Assembly (NCBI GenBank): GCA_910585045.1
Contig: CAJUCD010000003.1
Location: 1 to 64,000 of the forward strand
Length of the DNA: 64,000 nucleotides
Direction of reading: 5' to 3'
DNA from: an uncultured Bacilli bacterium
GTDB lineage: Bacteria; Bacillota_I; Bacilli_A; RF39; UBA660
Part shown: piece after piece, positions 18,001 to 25,549 of the stretch
Numbering within the stretch: position 1 is the stretch's first letter
Layout: each line of letters begins with the position of its first letter
The notes under the pieces: generated by a model
What the model was told of the DNA's origin: nothing
Database searches by the model: none
What the model saw: the letters and a program-made list of their open reading frames with translations, nothing else
Translations under genes and position numbers: made by a program

Positions 18001-19963
18001 TATAAGATTAGATTCACCTAGATATATTTCTGCTTTAGAATTTATTCAAACAAAATATAAGGCAAATAATCCAGATGATATTAAAAATATGATAGTATAT
18101 GTTAGTGAAGATGGTGAAAATTGGACTGAAGCAGGTAGAGTTGAGAATTGTGCTCAAGATAATACATTAAAAAATGTGGAGTTTGAGAAAAGTGTCTATG
18201 GTGAGTATGTAAAACTTGAAATGGAGACTTATAATATGTTTGCTTCTTTAGCTATGGTAAATTTATTTGAAGATATAACTAAATTGCCACCATCTCCTGC
18301 TCCAACTGCGAGTATTGGTTATAGTACTACAAATCCAACAAATGGTAATGTAGTAGCAAGACTTGTAAATCCAAGTACAGAAATTATTATTAAAAATAAT
18401 GGTGGTAGTGATACTTATACTTTTACTGAAAATGGCGAATTTACTTTTGAATTTGTAGATAAATCTTGTACTGAGGATTGCTCAGTTGGAAGAATTAAAG
18501 CGAAAGTTAATTGGATTGATAAAATTGCACCTACTGCAAGTATTTCTTATAGTAAAACTTCAAAAACTAATAGTGAGGTTGTTGTAAATCTTGTTGATAT
18601 TAGTGAAGATATTTATATATTAAATCAAAATAATGTTGAAACTGAATTTATTCATGTTGAGAATAAAGTAGTTAAAAGTGTTACTTATTATGATGCTTCT
18701 CAAAATATTACGAAAATTGCTTATTTAGATAGTGATATGCAAGCTACTAGTATAGAATATTTTAATAATGGTGATATAGTTTATAAGACTGATTTAGATA
18801 AGTCTGGAAATATTACTAAAGAAACATTCTTTGATACAGATGGTAATGTTATAGATCCTGATAATAAAGAGGAATATCGTAAATATAATTTAATGGGAAG
18901 ATCAAATCCTTTAGAAAATACTTTCTCTTCTAATGGAACTTATACTTTTAGAGTAAAAGATAAATCAGGAAATAGAGCGGATTTTGTGGCTGAAGTAAAT
19001 AATATTGATACAACTATTCCTTTAGCGGCAGTAAAATATGATATTTTAACTACTACTAATAAAAATGTTGTAGTAACTTTAGTTGATGCTACTGAAGATA
19101 TAACTATTATTAATAATAATGGAAGTAATACTTATACATTTACAGAAAATGGTGAATTTACGTTTATGTTTAAGGATGAAGCTGGTAATGTTGGTTATGC
19201 AAAAGCTTTTGTAACTTGGATAGATAAGAGCAATAAACCAATTGAACCAGATAAACCAGTAGTTCCAGATAAACCAGATGAGCCTAATAAGCCTTGGAAT
19301 CCAAGTAATCCAAGTGATGATAATAATTCTGGTAATAATAATGGTACAAATAATGATAGTAATCAAGGTTCAAATAGTGGTTCTAATAATTCAGGAAGCA
19401 ATAATGACTCTAATAGTAATGATTATAAAATCTATGGTTATGGTAATGTCCAAGTTAAAGTGCCAGATAATGAATTAGCAAACGTAAGCGGATTAAATGT
19501 ATTTAAGTCTGTGCTAAGTTCTTCATTAAAAAATAAGTTTGGCTTAGCAAGTGAATATTTTGAGCTAAATTTAATGGACAAATATAATAATAAGATAGAT
19601 GTACAAAATACTAATTTAAAAGTTATAATTGAATTAAGTAAAACTAAAGAATTTCTTGGTATTTACGCAGTAGATGATAATTTTAAAACTACTATGTTAG
19701 ATTATAATAGAATTTCTGATACACAAATTGAAATATCTGTATCTTCTTTAGGAAAATATGTTATTCATTATGAGGAAGAAAAAGATAATAATGATGAACA
19801 GGTAAATAATAATAATAATGATGATAAGCAAGATGTACAAATTCCTTCTGAGAGTGAAAATAATGAATCTGAAAATTATATATTATTTGCAGTCAGTGTA
19901 GGAATAATTGTATTGTTTGCGATTATGATAGTGACAATTAGTTTGAGAAAAAAAGCTAATTAA
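15083..19963 (+). CDS. Giant multidomain surface protein with transglutaminase-like core
   Basis: I start at ATG 15083, 7 bases after agggg; two in-frame ATGs (15062, 15077) lie upstream. About 1626 residues. An N-terminal anchor is followed by an NPCBM-like sugar-binding domain (about 45-210). A helical region leads to a papain/transglutaminase-like core: Cys525 in GAVCGGISKSG, His551 in GQPGHAALLYY and Asp570 in YWGIDND, in the right order. A TPR-like helical stretch (about 615-680) and a discoidin/F5-8C-like domain (about 914-1063) follow. Then come three Ig-like repeats with a shared TYTFTENGEFTF core, a Pro then Asn/Ser/Gly-rich wall-spanning linker, a C-terminal beta domain, and a final membrane helix with a basic tail. 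There is no LPXTG. Likely an outward-facing enzyme or adhesin on glycans; substrate unknown. Confidence 0.75.
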   Translation: MKKNKKKILLLTVICSIILFFVIFFSYNDVSVYKENRPIYNFAAVIPKNNEFIYLSDIDYIASQSKSGWGSILKDTTSGGSKISVKVEGAFYSFDKGMWAHATSTLVYDISAYNYEYFTAYAGLNNTAASSSNGVKFFVYTSQDGTNWDLKTDDSPKVIKPGAEAQFLKVNIKGAKYLKLIANDNGSNGNDHAVYADAKLTNASYDDNVVESISYYDELIKSKNESVGLDNKELELLVLQRNFVKNVGQFALRRFINEDATNEVTLNWLFNDLENLRLYTLGGAPDGGYYNSLKVLSRLYRNYKSDLDNKTSLNNVWYPDLTYGDLYKKMMITLSLTHSANVGLWMQAGATENKSDPVKRYAIYKYMHKNGNFIVTKNADGTPNIERNSWFEALHVEEMRFIFNNLIDDEEILWLNAYVQAKIDANPNSAGGLLTPHSYIAYVFPNYGNPVFYAEENVAYFNELFAVPDKNDPSKKIGLFDLEYTIPGGTESPEYKLKITRGTPDYKLYKVWMNFRNKFGTGAVCGGISKSGSNIRTTHGIPATVIGQPGHAALLYYTKNTQGQGYWGIDNDVSGWTLSEKGERMLLGWGNASYQRGYSIVYMVLAQEAINNFDALTKAEEFVMLANTYQGDLDKQEELYREALKIQPINIDAWYGLIQVFNSNQAKTEKEFYELAEELANNMMPFPLPMYHLTNLIKPKFTSPEYIYKFTLLQSKKLTEASVLPNTATDKVLQPSITRVEGNYLLGRFDSTIATFSFDGEDAGKIVLSSRFDGNGVRWDYSLDGKQTWNEVAFDAEEPHKWQLTDAEIASITAENDIYVHIVGTNYDDDNLYKIDIIKPVLPTTLYANDLENRVMGINLTYEWRNNENDAWTSYAVASPNNSGDKTLYVRAGATGTNLPSDSGTFTFTKDVLNDARKYISISHLSVEAYSTQSKDSKRPFYAPNAIDGNINTIWHTDFAINVLQQPEKPFITIRLDSPRYISALEFIQTKYKANNPDDIKNMIVYVSEDGENWTEAGRVENCAQDNTLKNVEFEKSVYGEYVKLEMETYNMFASLAMVNLFEDITKLPPSPAPTASIGYSTTNPTNGNVVARLVNPSTEIIIKNNGGSDTYTFTENGEFTFEFVDKSCTEDCSVGRIKAKVNWIDKIAPTASISYSKTSKTNSEVVVNLVDISEDIYILNQNNVETEFIHVENKVVKSVTYYDASQNITKIAYLDSDMQATSIEYFNNGDIVYKTDLDKSGNITKETFFDTDGNVIDPDNKEEYRKYNLMGRSNPLENTFSSNGTYTFRVKDKSGNRADFVAEVNNIDTTIPLAAVKYDILTTTNKNVVVTLVDATEDITIINNNGSNTYTFTENGEFTFMFKDEAGNVGYAKAFVTWIDKSNKPIEPDKPVVPDKPDEPNKPWNPSNPSDDNNSGNNNGTNNDSNQGSNSGSNNSGSNNDSNSNDYKIYGYGNVQVKVPDNELANVSGLNVFKSVLSSSLKNKFGLASEYFELNLMDKYNNKIDVQNTNLKVIIELSKTKEFLGIYAVDDNFKTTMLDYNRISDTQIEISVSSLGKYVIHYEEEKDNNDEQVNNNNNDDKQDVQIPSESENNESENYILFAVSVGIIVLFAIMIVTISLRKKAN

Positions 19964-19974
19964 TTGATATAGAA

Positions 19975-20006
19975 AATAGACAGTATAAAAACTAGTCTAT
20001 TTTTTG
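19975..20006 (+). terminator. Terminator after the giant surface protein
   Basis: AATAGAC (19975-19981) pairs with GTCTATT (19995-20001), followed by Ts. Confidence 0.7.
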
Positions 20007-20065
20007 GTTATTAATTTACTTTATTTCATAAAAGTGTTATACTTTTGATATTAGAAGGAGATAGT

Positions 20066-21133
20066 ATGAAATTAAAACTTAATAAAAAAAATGTAATCAT
20101 TATAAGTATTGCAGTGGTATTATTATTGGCGGGTATAGGGCTTCTTATAACAAAGTTTTTTAGTAATGATAAAGATTTTGATGATGTTAATATTACAGAT
20201 AAAGAAGATAAAAAAGATAAAGAAAATGTAATTCCTGATGTTCAAATTGTGGATGTTAATAGTAAAGCAAGACCTTATGCTGTTATGATAAATAACCTAG
20301 GAGCAGCAAGACCTTATCATACAGGGTTGCAAGATGCTTATTTAGTTTATGAAATAGTTGTAGAAGGTGGTATTACAAGATATTTAGCGTTATTTAGAGA
20401 TAAATTGCCAGAAGTAGTTGGAAGCGTTAGGAGCGCTAGACATTATTATTTGGATTATGCTTTAGAAAATGATGCTTATTATGTACACTGGGGCTGGAGC
20501 CCTCAAGCGCAAAGTGACATATCTACTTTAAAAATTAATAATCTTAATGGGCTTAGTAGTGGTAAACCATATTTCTTTAGACAAAATTTGAATATAAGTA
20601 GTGAGCATACTGGCTATGCTAATTTAAAAGAAATGGAAAAGCTTGTCAATAGTAAGAATTATAGAACAGAAACAAATAAAGCTTTACTTCTTAATTATAG
20701 TCCTACAAATATTGATTTAAATAATGTGGAAGGAAAACTAGATGCTTCTAATTTAGATTTAAAATATTCTAATGGTTTTACTACAAATTATGTTTATGAT
20801 AGTAATGCAAATGTTTATAAACAATATGTTAATAATAAAGAACATAAAGATTATAAAACTGGTAATCAGTATACAGTAAAAAATATAATCACTTATAAAG
20901 TTGGTAATAAAACTATAAGCGGAGATAATAAAGGAAGACAAGATCTTGATAATATTGGGTCAGGAGAAGGATACTTTATTACAGGCGGGGTAGCTGTGCC
21001 AATTACTTGGGAGAAGAAAGCACGGAGTGATCAAACCATTTATAAATATAAAGATGGAACAGAAATAACTGTAAATGATGGTAATACTTGGATTCATATA
21101 ATTCCTAATAATGGTAATATAGGTATATCATAA
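20066..21133 (+). CDS. YerB-like (DUF3048) membrane-anchored protein
   Basis: ATG 20066 follows agaaggag by 5 bases. The 355-residue protein has an N-terminal membrane segment (IIISIAVVLLLAGIGLLI) and no lipobox Cys. The outer domain shows the DUF3048 landmarks: RPYAVMINN, ARPYHTGLQDA, YEIVVEGGITR, GSVRSARHYYLD and a C-terminal WIHIIP. B. subtilis YerB is the named member; biochemical function is not established. It is followed 38 bases later by a small membrane protein that may share its transcript. Confidence 0.8.
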   Translation: MKLKLNKKNVIIISIAVVLLLAGIGLLITKFFSNDKDFDDVNITDKEDKKDKENVIPDVQIVDVNSKARPYAVMINNLGAARPYHTGLQDAYLVYEIVVEGGITRYLALFRDKLPEVVGSVRSARHYYLDYALENDAYYVHWGWSPQAQSDISTLKINNLNGLSSGKPYFFRQNLNISSEHTGYANLKEMEKLVNSKNYRTETNKALLLNYSPTNIDLNNVEGKLDASNLDLKYSNGFTTNYVYDSNANVYKQYVNNKEHKDYKTGNQYTVKNIITYKVGNKTISGDNKGRQDLDNIGSGEGYFITGGVAVPITWEKKARSDQTIYKYKDGTEITVNDGNTWIHIIPNNGNIGIS

Positions 21134-21171
21134 AAACGTTATTCATAAAATTTTGGTGTAGGAGGTAACAT

Positions 21172-21423
21172 ATGGATGTATTAGTAGATTTTTTATTAAA
21201 TAATTATATATGGTTTTTAATTATATCTTTAATATTAATATTTGCTTTGATTGGATATCTTGTAGATTCAACAACACCGAAAATAAAAGAAGAAAAGAAA
21301 AATTCTAAAAACAATTTGAAATTTAAAGAGGAAGAAACTACTTTAAAAGTTCATCCTTCTGTTGAAATATATACGAATGAGAAATTTGATGAACCTTTAA
21401 TTGATGATCAGAGTGTTAATTGA
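21172..21423 (+). CDS. Small single-pass membrane protein
   Basis: The 83-residue protein has one membrane segment at residues about 12-31 (YIWFLIISLILIFALIGYLV) and a charged cytoplasmic tail rich in Lys and Glu. ATG follows aggaggtaac. No family is recognised. The short spacing to the YerB-like gene suggests co-transcription. Confidence 0.6.
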   Translation: MDVLVDFLLNNYIWFLIISLILIFALIGYLVDSTTPKIKEEKKNSKNNLKFKEEETTLKVHPSVEIYTNEKFDEPLIDDQSVN

Positions 21424-21494
21424 AAAGATTTTAGTTATTTGGATATTTACAAGCTTGATTTAATTAGGTATAATAAGGCTTGGAGGTAAAAATT

Positions 21495-22034
21495 ATGGAA
21501 TTAAAAGGTTCAAAAACAGAAGCTAATTTAATGGCGGCATTTGCAGGAGAATCTCAAGCTAGAAATAAATATACTTATTATGCTAGTCAAGCTAAAAAAG
21601 ATGGATATGAGCAAATTGCTGCTATTTTTGAAGAAACTGCAAATAATGAAAAAGAACATGCAAAAATGTGGTTCAAAGAATTACATGGAGGTAAGGTTCC
21701 TGATACTTTAACAAATTTGAAAGATGCTGCTAGTGGTGAAAACTATGAGTGGACAGAAATGTATAAAGAATTTGCAGAAGTAGCAAAAGAAGAAGGCTTT
21801 ACTCGTATTGCTAAATTATTTGAAGAAGTTGCTAAAATAGAAAAACATCATGAAGAAAGATACATGAAGCTAGTTGGTAATATAAATGATGATTTAGTAT
21901 TTAAAAAAGGTGAAGAAGTGGTTTGGATTTGCCGTAACTGTGGATATGTTTATGTAGGAGAAAATGCTCCAACAGTATGTCCAGTGTGTGCTCATCCACA
22001 AAACTTTATGGAACTTAAACAAGAGAATTATTAA
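21495..22034 (+). CDS. rbr: Rubrerythrin
   Basis: Rubrerythrin is a cytoplasmic peroxide-reducing enzyme of anaerobes and microaerophiles. The 179-residue protein has a ferritin-like four-helix domain with the diiron ligands (FAGESQARNKY, EETANNEKEHAK, EVAKIEKHHEERY) and a C-terminal rubredoxin-type FeS4 domain with CRNC and CPVC (residues about 145-168). ATG 21495 follows ggaggt; a TTG at 21480 in frame covers the ribosome-binding site and is rejected. Its presence suits an oxygen-sensitive gut bacterium. Confidence 0.95.
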   Translation: MELKGSKTEANLMAAFAGESQARNKYTYYASQAKKDGYEQIAAIFEETANNEKEHAKMWFKELHGGKVPDTLTNLKDAASGENYEWTEMYKEFAEVAKEEGFTRIAKLFEEVAKIEKHHEERYMKLVGNINDDLVFKKGEEVVWICRNCGYVYVGENAPTVCPVCAHPQNFMELKQENY

Positions 22035-22052
22035 TAACGTTCTCTTTTTTTT
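22021..22052 (+). terminator. Terminator after rubrerythrin
   Basis: AAGAGAA (22021-22027) pairs with TTCTCTT (22040-22046), with a T-run. The stem begins within the last codons of rbr. Confidence 0.75.
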
Positions 22053-22099
22053 GACTAAATTTAGAATTTTTGCTAGAATAGTTTAAAAAAGGTGATTGT

Positions 22100-23137
22100 A
22101 TGGATATAGAGGCAGTTTTTGACTATTTACCTTCTACATTATTGGATGATTTATATTTTAAACAGATTATGGATATTATTATAAGAGATTTTAGAAAATT
22201 AAAGGCTAGTTTAGTTTATAATGTTGCTTCTTCTTTAGATATTCCAGGTTGTCAGGAAAGTAGTGCTCTTTTGCAATTTGTATATCACTATGATGATAAT
22301 ATTTGTTCTTTAGGAATTAAAAAAGAAGATGACGATAGTTATTGTGTGTTTTTTGAAGTTGAAAGTTCTTTTATGCATTCAAATACAGTTTTAGTTAAAA
22401 ATCAGAGTTGTTCTTCAGTAAGAGAAGTATCTTATAAGCTTTGTTTAGGTTTTATGAGTGATTATGAATTAAGCTGTTCTTTTTATGATAGTGACTATAA
22501 TCAATTACATGATATAGATTTAGAAACTATTAAAGATAAATTATTTAGTAAAGATTTTGGGATTCCTTCTTTTTGGGCTAGATTTATGAGAAGTAATTTT
22601 AATAATTATAGTGAAAAACTTAGTATGTCTTTTACGGAAAGAAGAATGAAAGAGCGAGATTCTGCTTTAGCTGAGAAGGATATTTTTTATTTTACTTCAC
22701 CGTTTGTTGTAGCAGAAATGAAAAGATATTTTATAGATAAAAGTAATAGTGAGAACAGAAATATAATTCGTGATATTTTAAATATTAGTAGTCCTGATGT
22801 TGAACTCCCGTGTTTAAATCGTCTTGATAGAATAATAAGTCAATTAAATGATATATTGGGCTTAGAAAGTTTAATTGTTATGTCAGATAATTTATATCAA
22901 AATATTAAACGAGTTATATCTGGATTAGAAGCTGATGCATTTGATACTAGAGGTATTATTATAAAAAAGGATGGCAAAACATTTGAAATTTATAGTGTTC
23001 ATATTATGAGTGATAAGATAGATTTTGATGTAAAAACTTTGTCTTCTACAGAAGTAGAAATTGTAATGCAAATGAATAATAATAATCTTTTAGTTCCAGA
23101 ATTGAAAGAGTTTTTTGAATCAAGTCGTAATTTATAA
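22100..23137 (+). CDS. Uncharacterised protein, paralogue A of a tandem pair
   Basis: The 345-residue protein starts MDIEAVFDYLPSTLLDD after aaggtg. It appears soluble with no signal peptide, with a mixed alpha/beta middle. The segment KDFGIPSFWARFMRSNF (near residue 155) aligns with LRFNIPLKYAGYIRINSERF in the next gene. I do not recognise the family. Each of the two genes has its own ribosome-binding site and about 80 bases of space, so they are separate duplicates with their own promoters. Confidence 0.6.
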   Translation: MDIEAVFDYLPSTLLDDLYFKQIMDIIIRDFRKLKASLVYNVASSLDIPGCQESSALLQFVYHYDDNICSLGIKKEDDDSYCVFFEVESSFMHSNTVLVKNQSCSSVREVSYKLCLGFMSDYELSCSFYDSDYNQLHDIDLETIKDKLFSKDFGIPSFWARFMRSNFNNYSEKLSMSFTERRMKERDSALAEKDIFYFTSPFVVAEMKRYFIDKSNSENRNIIRDILNISSPDVELPCLNRLDRIISQLNDILGLESLIVMSDNLYQNIKRVISGLEADAFDTRGIIIKKDGKTFEIYSVHIMSDKIDFDVKTLSSTEVEIVMQMNNNNLLVPELKEFFESSRNL

Positions 23138-23232
23138 GAAATTTCATTAAAAAATGCTTATTTTAGGTCATTTTCCTTTTGACATAACTATTTTTATATG
23201 TTAGAATAGTTTCCCATATGGAGGGACTTTAC

Positions 23233-24258
23233 ATGGATACTTTAAGCATAATTGAGGCTGTTTTTTCTTGTTTACCTGATGATATAAAGAGTAACAGGTT
23301 TTTATTAGATACTTTTGCAAATATTAAACATAAGATTAATGAAAAAAGTTTTATTCCTGGCTCAATTTTAGTATCATCAGAGGTGTTTGAGAAAATAACA
23401 GATAATGAAGTTTTGGCAAAAACTGCTGTTAGTTCTGTTGATGGCGAAGTACTTAAATTACCACTTATTATCTCTGGAGTTTCTTATACTTTTAATATTA
23501 AAATTCAGAAAAATAACAGATTATTTATTGATGTTGATTTTAGATGCAATGGTGAACATTTTATGACTTCTTATCGAGAGTTGGATGAAAATATTTTAGT
23601 ATCTAATGAAAAGGTTGATGCGAAAGGAAAATATCATGTAGAAGTATATGTGTATGATAAAGATTTAAAGTCTTTTTACCCTTGTGATGATGATAAAATA
23701 AAAGATCTGGTATTTGCGTTGAGATTTAATATTCCTTTGAAATATGCAGGTTATATTCGAATAAACTCTGAGCGATTTATGAAACCTGATGGTTTGGATA
23801 CAGGGATTCCAGAGGATGAGATGTATGCTTTATCTTTACCAGTATCTCTTGATAATGTTAAATCATATACAAATGCTTTGCTTTCATCTTTGATTAAAAC
23901 CGCTAAGAATTATGAAGAAAAAGTTTGTTATAAAAATAGAAAAGATAATCTTATGAGAGTGTTAGATGCTTTAATTAGTAAAGTTGGCTTAGGCGATGTA
24001 GTTATGACAAATGGTTTATGTCAACTATTGTTTTGTATTCCTCTTTTTCCTTCTGAACCTATAGAGAAAGCTATTATTATTAAAGTTGTTGGAGATAGAT
24101 TTGTTTTATATAAAATTTCAAATGTTGTTTTAGGAGAGGATATTAGAGTTGAATTTGAAGAAATTAGTTCTGATAAAGTAAGAGAACTTTATAATAAGAG
24201 TACTCTTAATCAAGATGTTGATGGTTTAAAAGAATATCTTGGTATACCAAGAACATAA
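23233..24258 (+). CDS. Uncharacterised protein, paralogue B of a tandem pair
   Basis: ATG 23233 follows ggaggga; an ATG at 23218 would overlap that site. The 341-residue product starts MDTLSIIEAVFSCLPDD, matching the EAVFDYLPS start of paralogue A, and shares the FNIP...AGYIRI segment near residue 165 and the overall length. It looks cytoplasmic, with no catalytic motif visible. It ends just before the pheS T-box promoter. Confidence 0.6.
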   Translation: MDTLSIIEAVFSCLPDDIKSNRFLLDTFANIKHKINEKSFIPGSILVSSEVFEKITDNEVLAKTAVSSVDGEVLKLPLIISGVSYTFNIKIQKNNRLFIDVDFRCNGEHFMTSYRELDENILVSNEKVDAKGKYHVEVYVYDKDLKSFYPCDDDKIKDLVFALRFNIPLKYAGYIRINSERFMKPDGLDTGIPEDEMYALSLPVSLDNVKSYTNALLSSLIKTAKNYEEKVCYKNRKDNLMRVLDALISKVGLGDVVMTNGLCQLLFCIPLFPSEPIEKAIIIKVVGDRFVLYKISNVVLGEDIRVEFEEISSDKVRELYNKSTLNQDVDGLKEYLGIPRT

Positions 24259-24262
24259 GATA

Positions 24263-24291
24263 TTGCATTTTTGATTTTTAAATGTTAAAAT
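24263..24291 (+). promoter_or_regulatory. Promoter of pheST
   Basis: TTGCAT (24263-24268), 17 bases, TAAAAT (24286-24291). The T-box starts about 10 bases downstream. Confidence 0.65.
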
Positions 24292-24301
24292 ATTTTAGTA
24301 A

Positions 24302-24510
24302 GCGTTGATTAAGTATAAGTAGTAACTTTTATTCTTAAAAGAGATTAAACATCATTGGCTGTAAGTGTTTAAAGATAAAGAAAGTTATGAAATTCAAACT
24401 TAGGAGTTTTAATAGTATGTCGTGCTATAAACGAATTAAAGAGCTAGTAATCCTAGAAGTTAGGTGGTACCGCGCAAGTAAGGCGTCCTAATATTCTGGG
24501 ATTTTTTTAT
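24302..24510 (+). ncRNA. T-box riboswitch (tRNA-Phe) controlling pheST
   Basis: The T-box core TTAGGTGGTACCGCG lies at 24460-24474. Stem I closes with TAAGT (24310-24314) against ACTTA (24398-24402). The inner helix AACTTT/AAAGTT encloses an internal loop with AGTA (24321-24324) on the 5' side. TTC (24393-24395), a Phe codon followed by A, lies on the 3' side and fits the specifier. The terminator is AATCCTAGAA (24449-24458) with TTCTGGGATT (24494-24503) and a T-run. Uncharged tRNA-Phe should stabilise the antiterminator and raise pheST expression. Confidence 0.92.
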
Positions 24511-24530
24511 ATTTTGGAGGAGAAATAATA

Positions 24531-25538
24531 ATGGAAGAAAAAATAATTAAAATTAAAGAAGAATTAGTTTTAGAGCTTTCTAAAGTTACTAAAGAAGCTG
24601 AAGTTTTGAATGTTAAAGCTCTATATGTAGGGAAAAAAAGTGAAATTCAAGGTTTATTGGCTAGTCTTAAAGATATGAGTGTACAAGATAAGAAAAAGTA
24701 TGGCAGTGTTATAAATAATACTAAGAAAGAAATGGAAGAACTTATTAGTATTAAATTAGAATCTTTACAGAATAAGGTAAATGTTTCTTTTGATGATACA
24801 ACAGACTATAATCTTAAAAGTGGTTCTTTACATCCAGTTACAATTGTAGCTCATGAAGTAACAGATATATTAAAAAGAATGGGATTTACAGTAGTTAGTG
24901 GACCAGAAATGGAAAGTGAATATTATAATTTTGAAGCTTTGAATGTTCCCAAAGATCATCCAGCTCGTGATATGCAAGATACTTATTATTTAAGTAATGG
25001 GATGTTGCTTAGAACACAAACTAGTGATAATCAAATTCATGCGATGGAGAATTATGGAGCGCCACTTCGGATTTGCGCACCAGGAAGAACTTTTAGAAAT
25101 GAAGATTTAGATGCAAATCATGAGAATACTTTCTTTCAAATTGAAGGTATGGTAATTGATAAAGGGGTTTCAATTGAAAATTTATTATATGTTATGCAAC
25201 AAGTTTTAAGTGAAGTTTTTCATCAACAAGTTAAAGTAAGACTTAGACCAGGATTTTTCCCTTTTACAGAGCCTAGTTATGAAATGGATATGTCTTGTTT
25301 AATATGCGGAGGTAAAGGTTGTCCTACTTGTAAGAATAGTGGTTATATTGAGATGGTAGGTAGTGGTATGGTTCATCCAAATGTTTTAAAAGCAGGAGGA
25401 ATTGATTCAGAGGAATATACAGGTTTTGCTTTTGGTATAGGTTTGACTCGCCTTGCAATGATGAAATATAAAATTAATGATATAAGAGTTTTAAATAGTG
25501 GGGATATTCGCTATTTAAAACAATTTGATGTAGATTAG
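24531..25538 (+). CDS. pheS: Phenylalanyl-tRNA synthetase alpha subunit
   Basis: PheS is the catalytic subunit of the (alpha-beta)2 enzyme that charges tRNA-Phe. The 335-residue protein has an N-terminal coiled coil (about 1-85) that grips tRNA. The class II core follows: HPVTIVAHEV, GPEMESEYYNFEALN, RTQTS, motif 2 around RTFRNEDLDANH and motif 3 FGIGLTRLAMMKY. The CLICGGKGCPTC segment is normal for the family. ATG follows ggaggag. pheT starts 12 bases after the stop. Confidence 0.97.
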   Translation: MEEKIIKIKEELVLELSKVTKEAEVLNVKALYVGKKSEIQGLLASLKDMSVQDKKKYGSVINNTKKEMEELISIKLESLQNKVNVSFDDTTDYNLKSGSLHPVTIVAHEVTDILKRMGFTVVSGPEMESEYYNFEALNVPKDHPARDMQDTYYLSNGMLLRTQTSDNQIHAMENYGAPLRICAPGRTFRNEDLDANHENTFFQIEGMVIDKGVSIENLLYVMQQVLSEVFHQQVKVRLRPGFFPFTEPSYEMDMSCLICGGKGCPTCKNSGYIEMVGSGMVHPNVLKAGGIDSEEYTGFAFGIGLTRLAMMKYKINDIRVLNSGDIRYLKQFDVD

Positions 25539-25549
25539 GAGGAAATACA

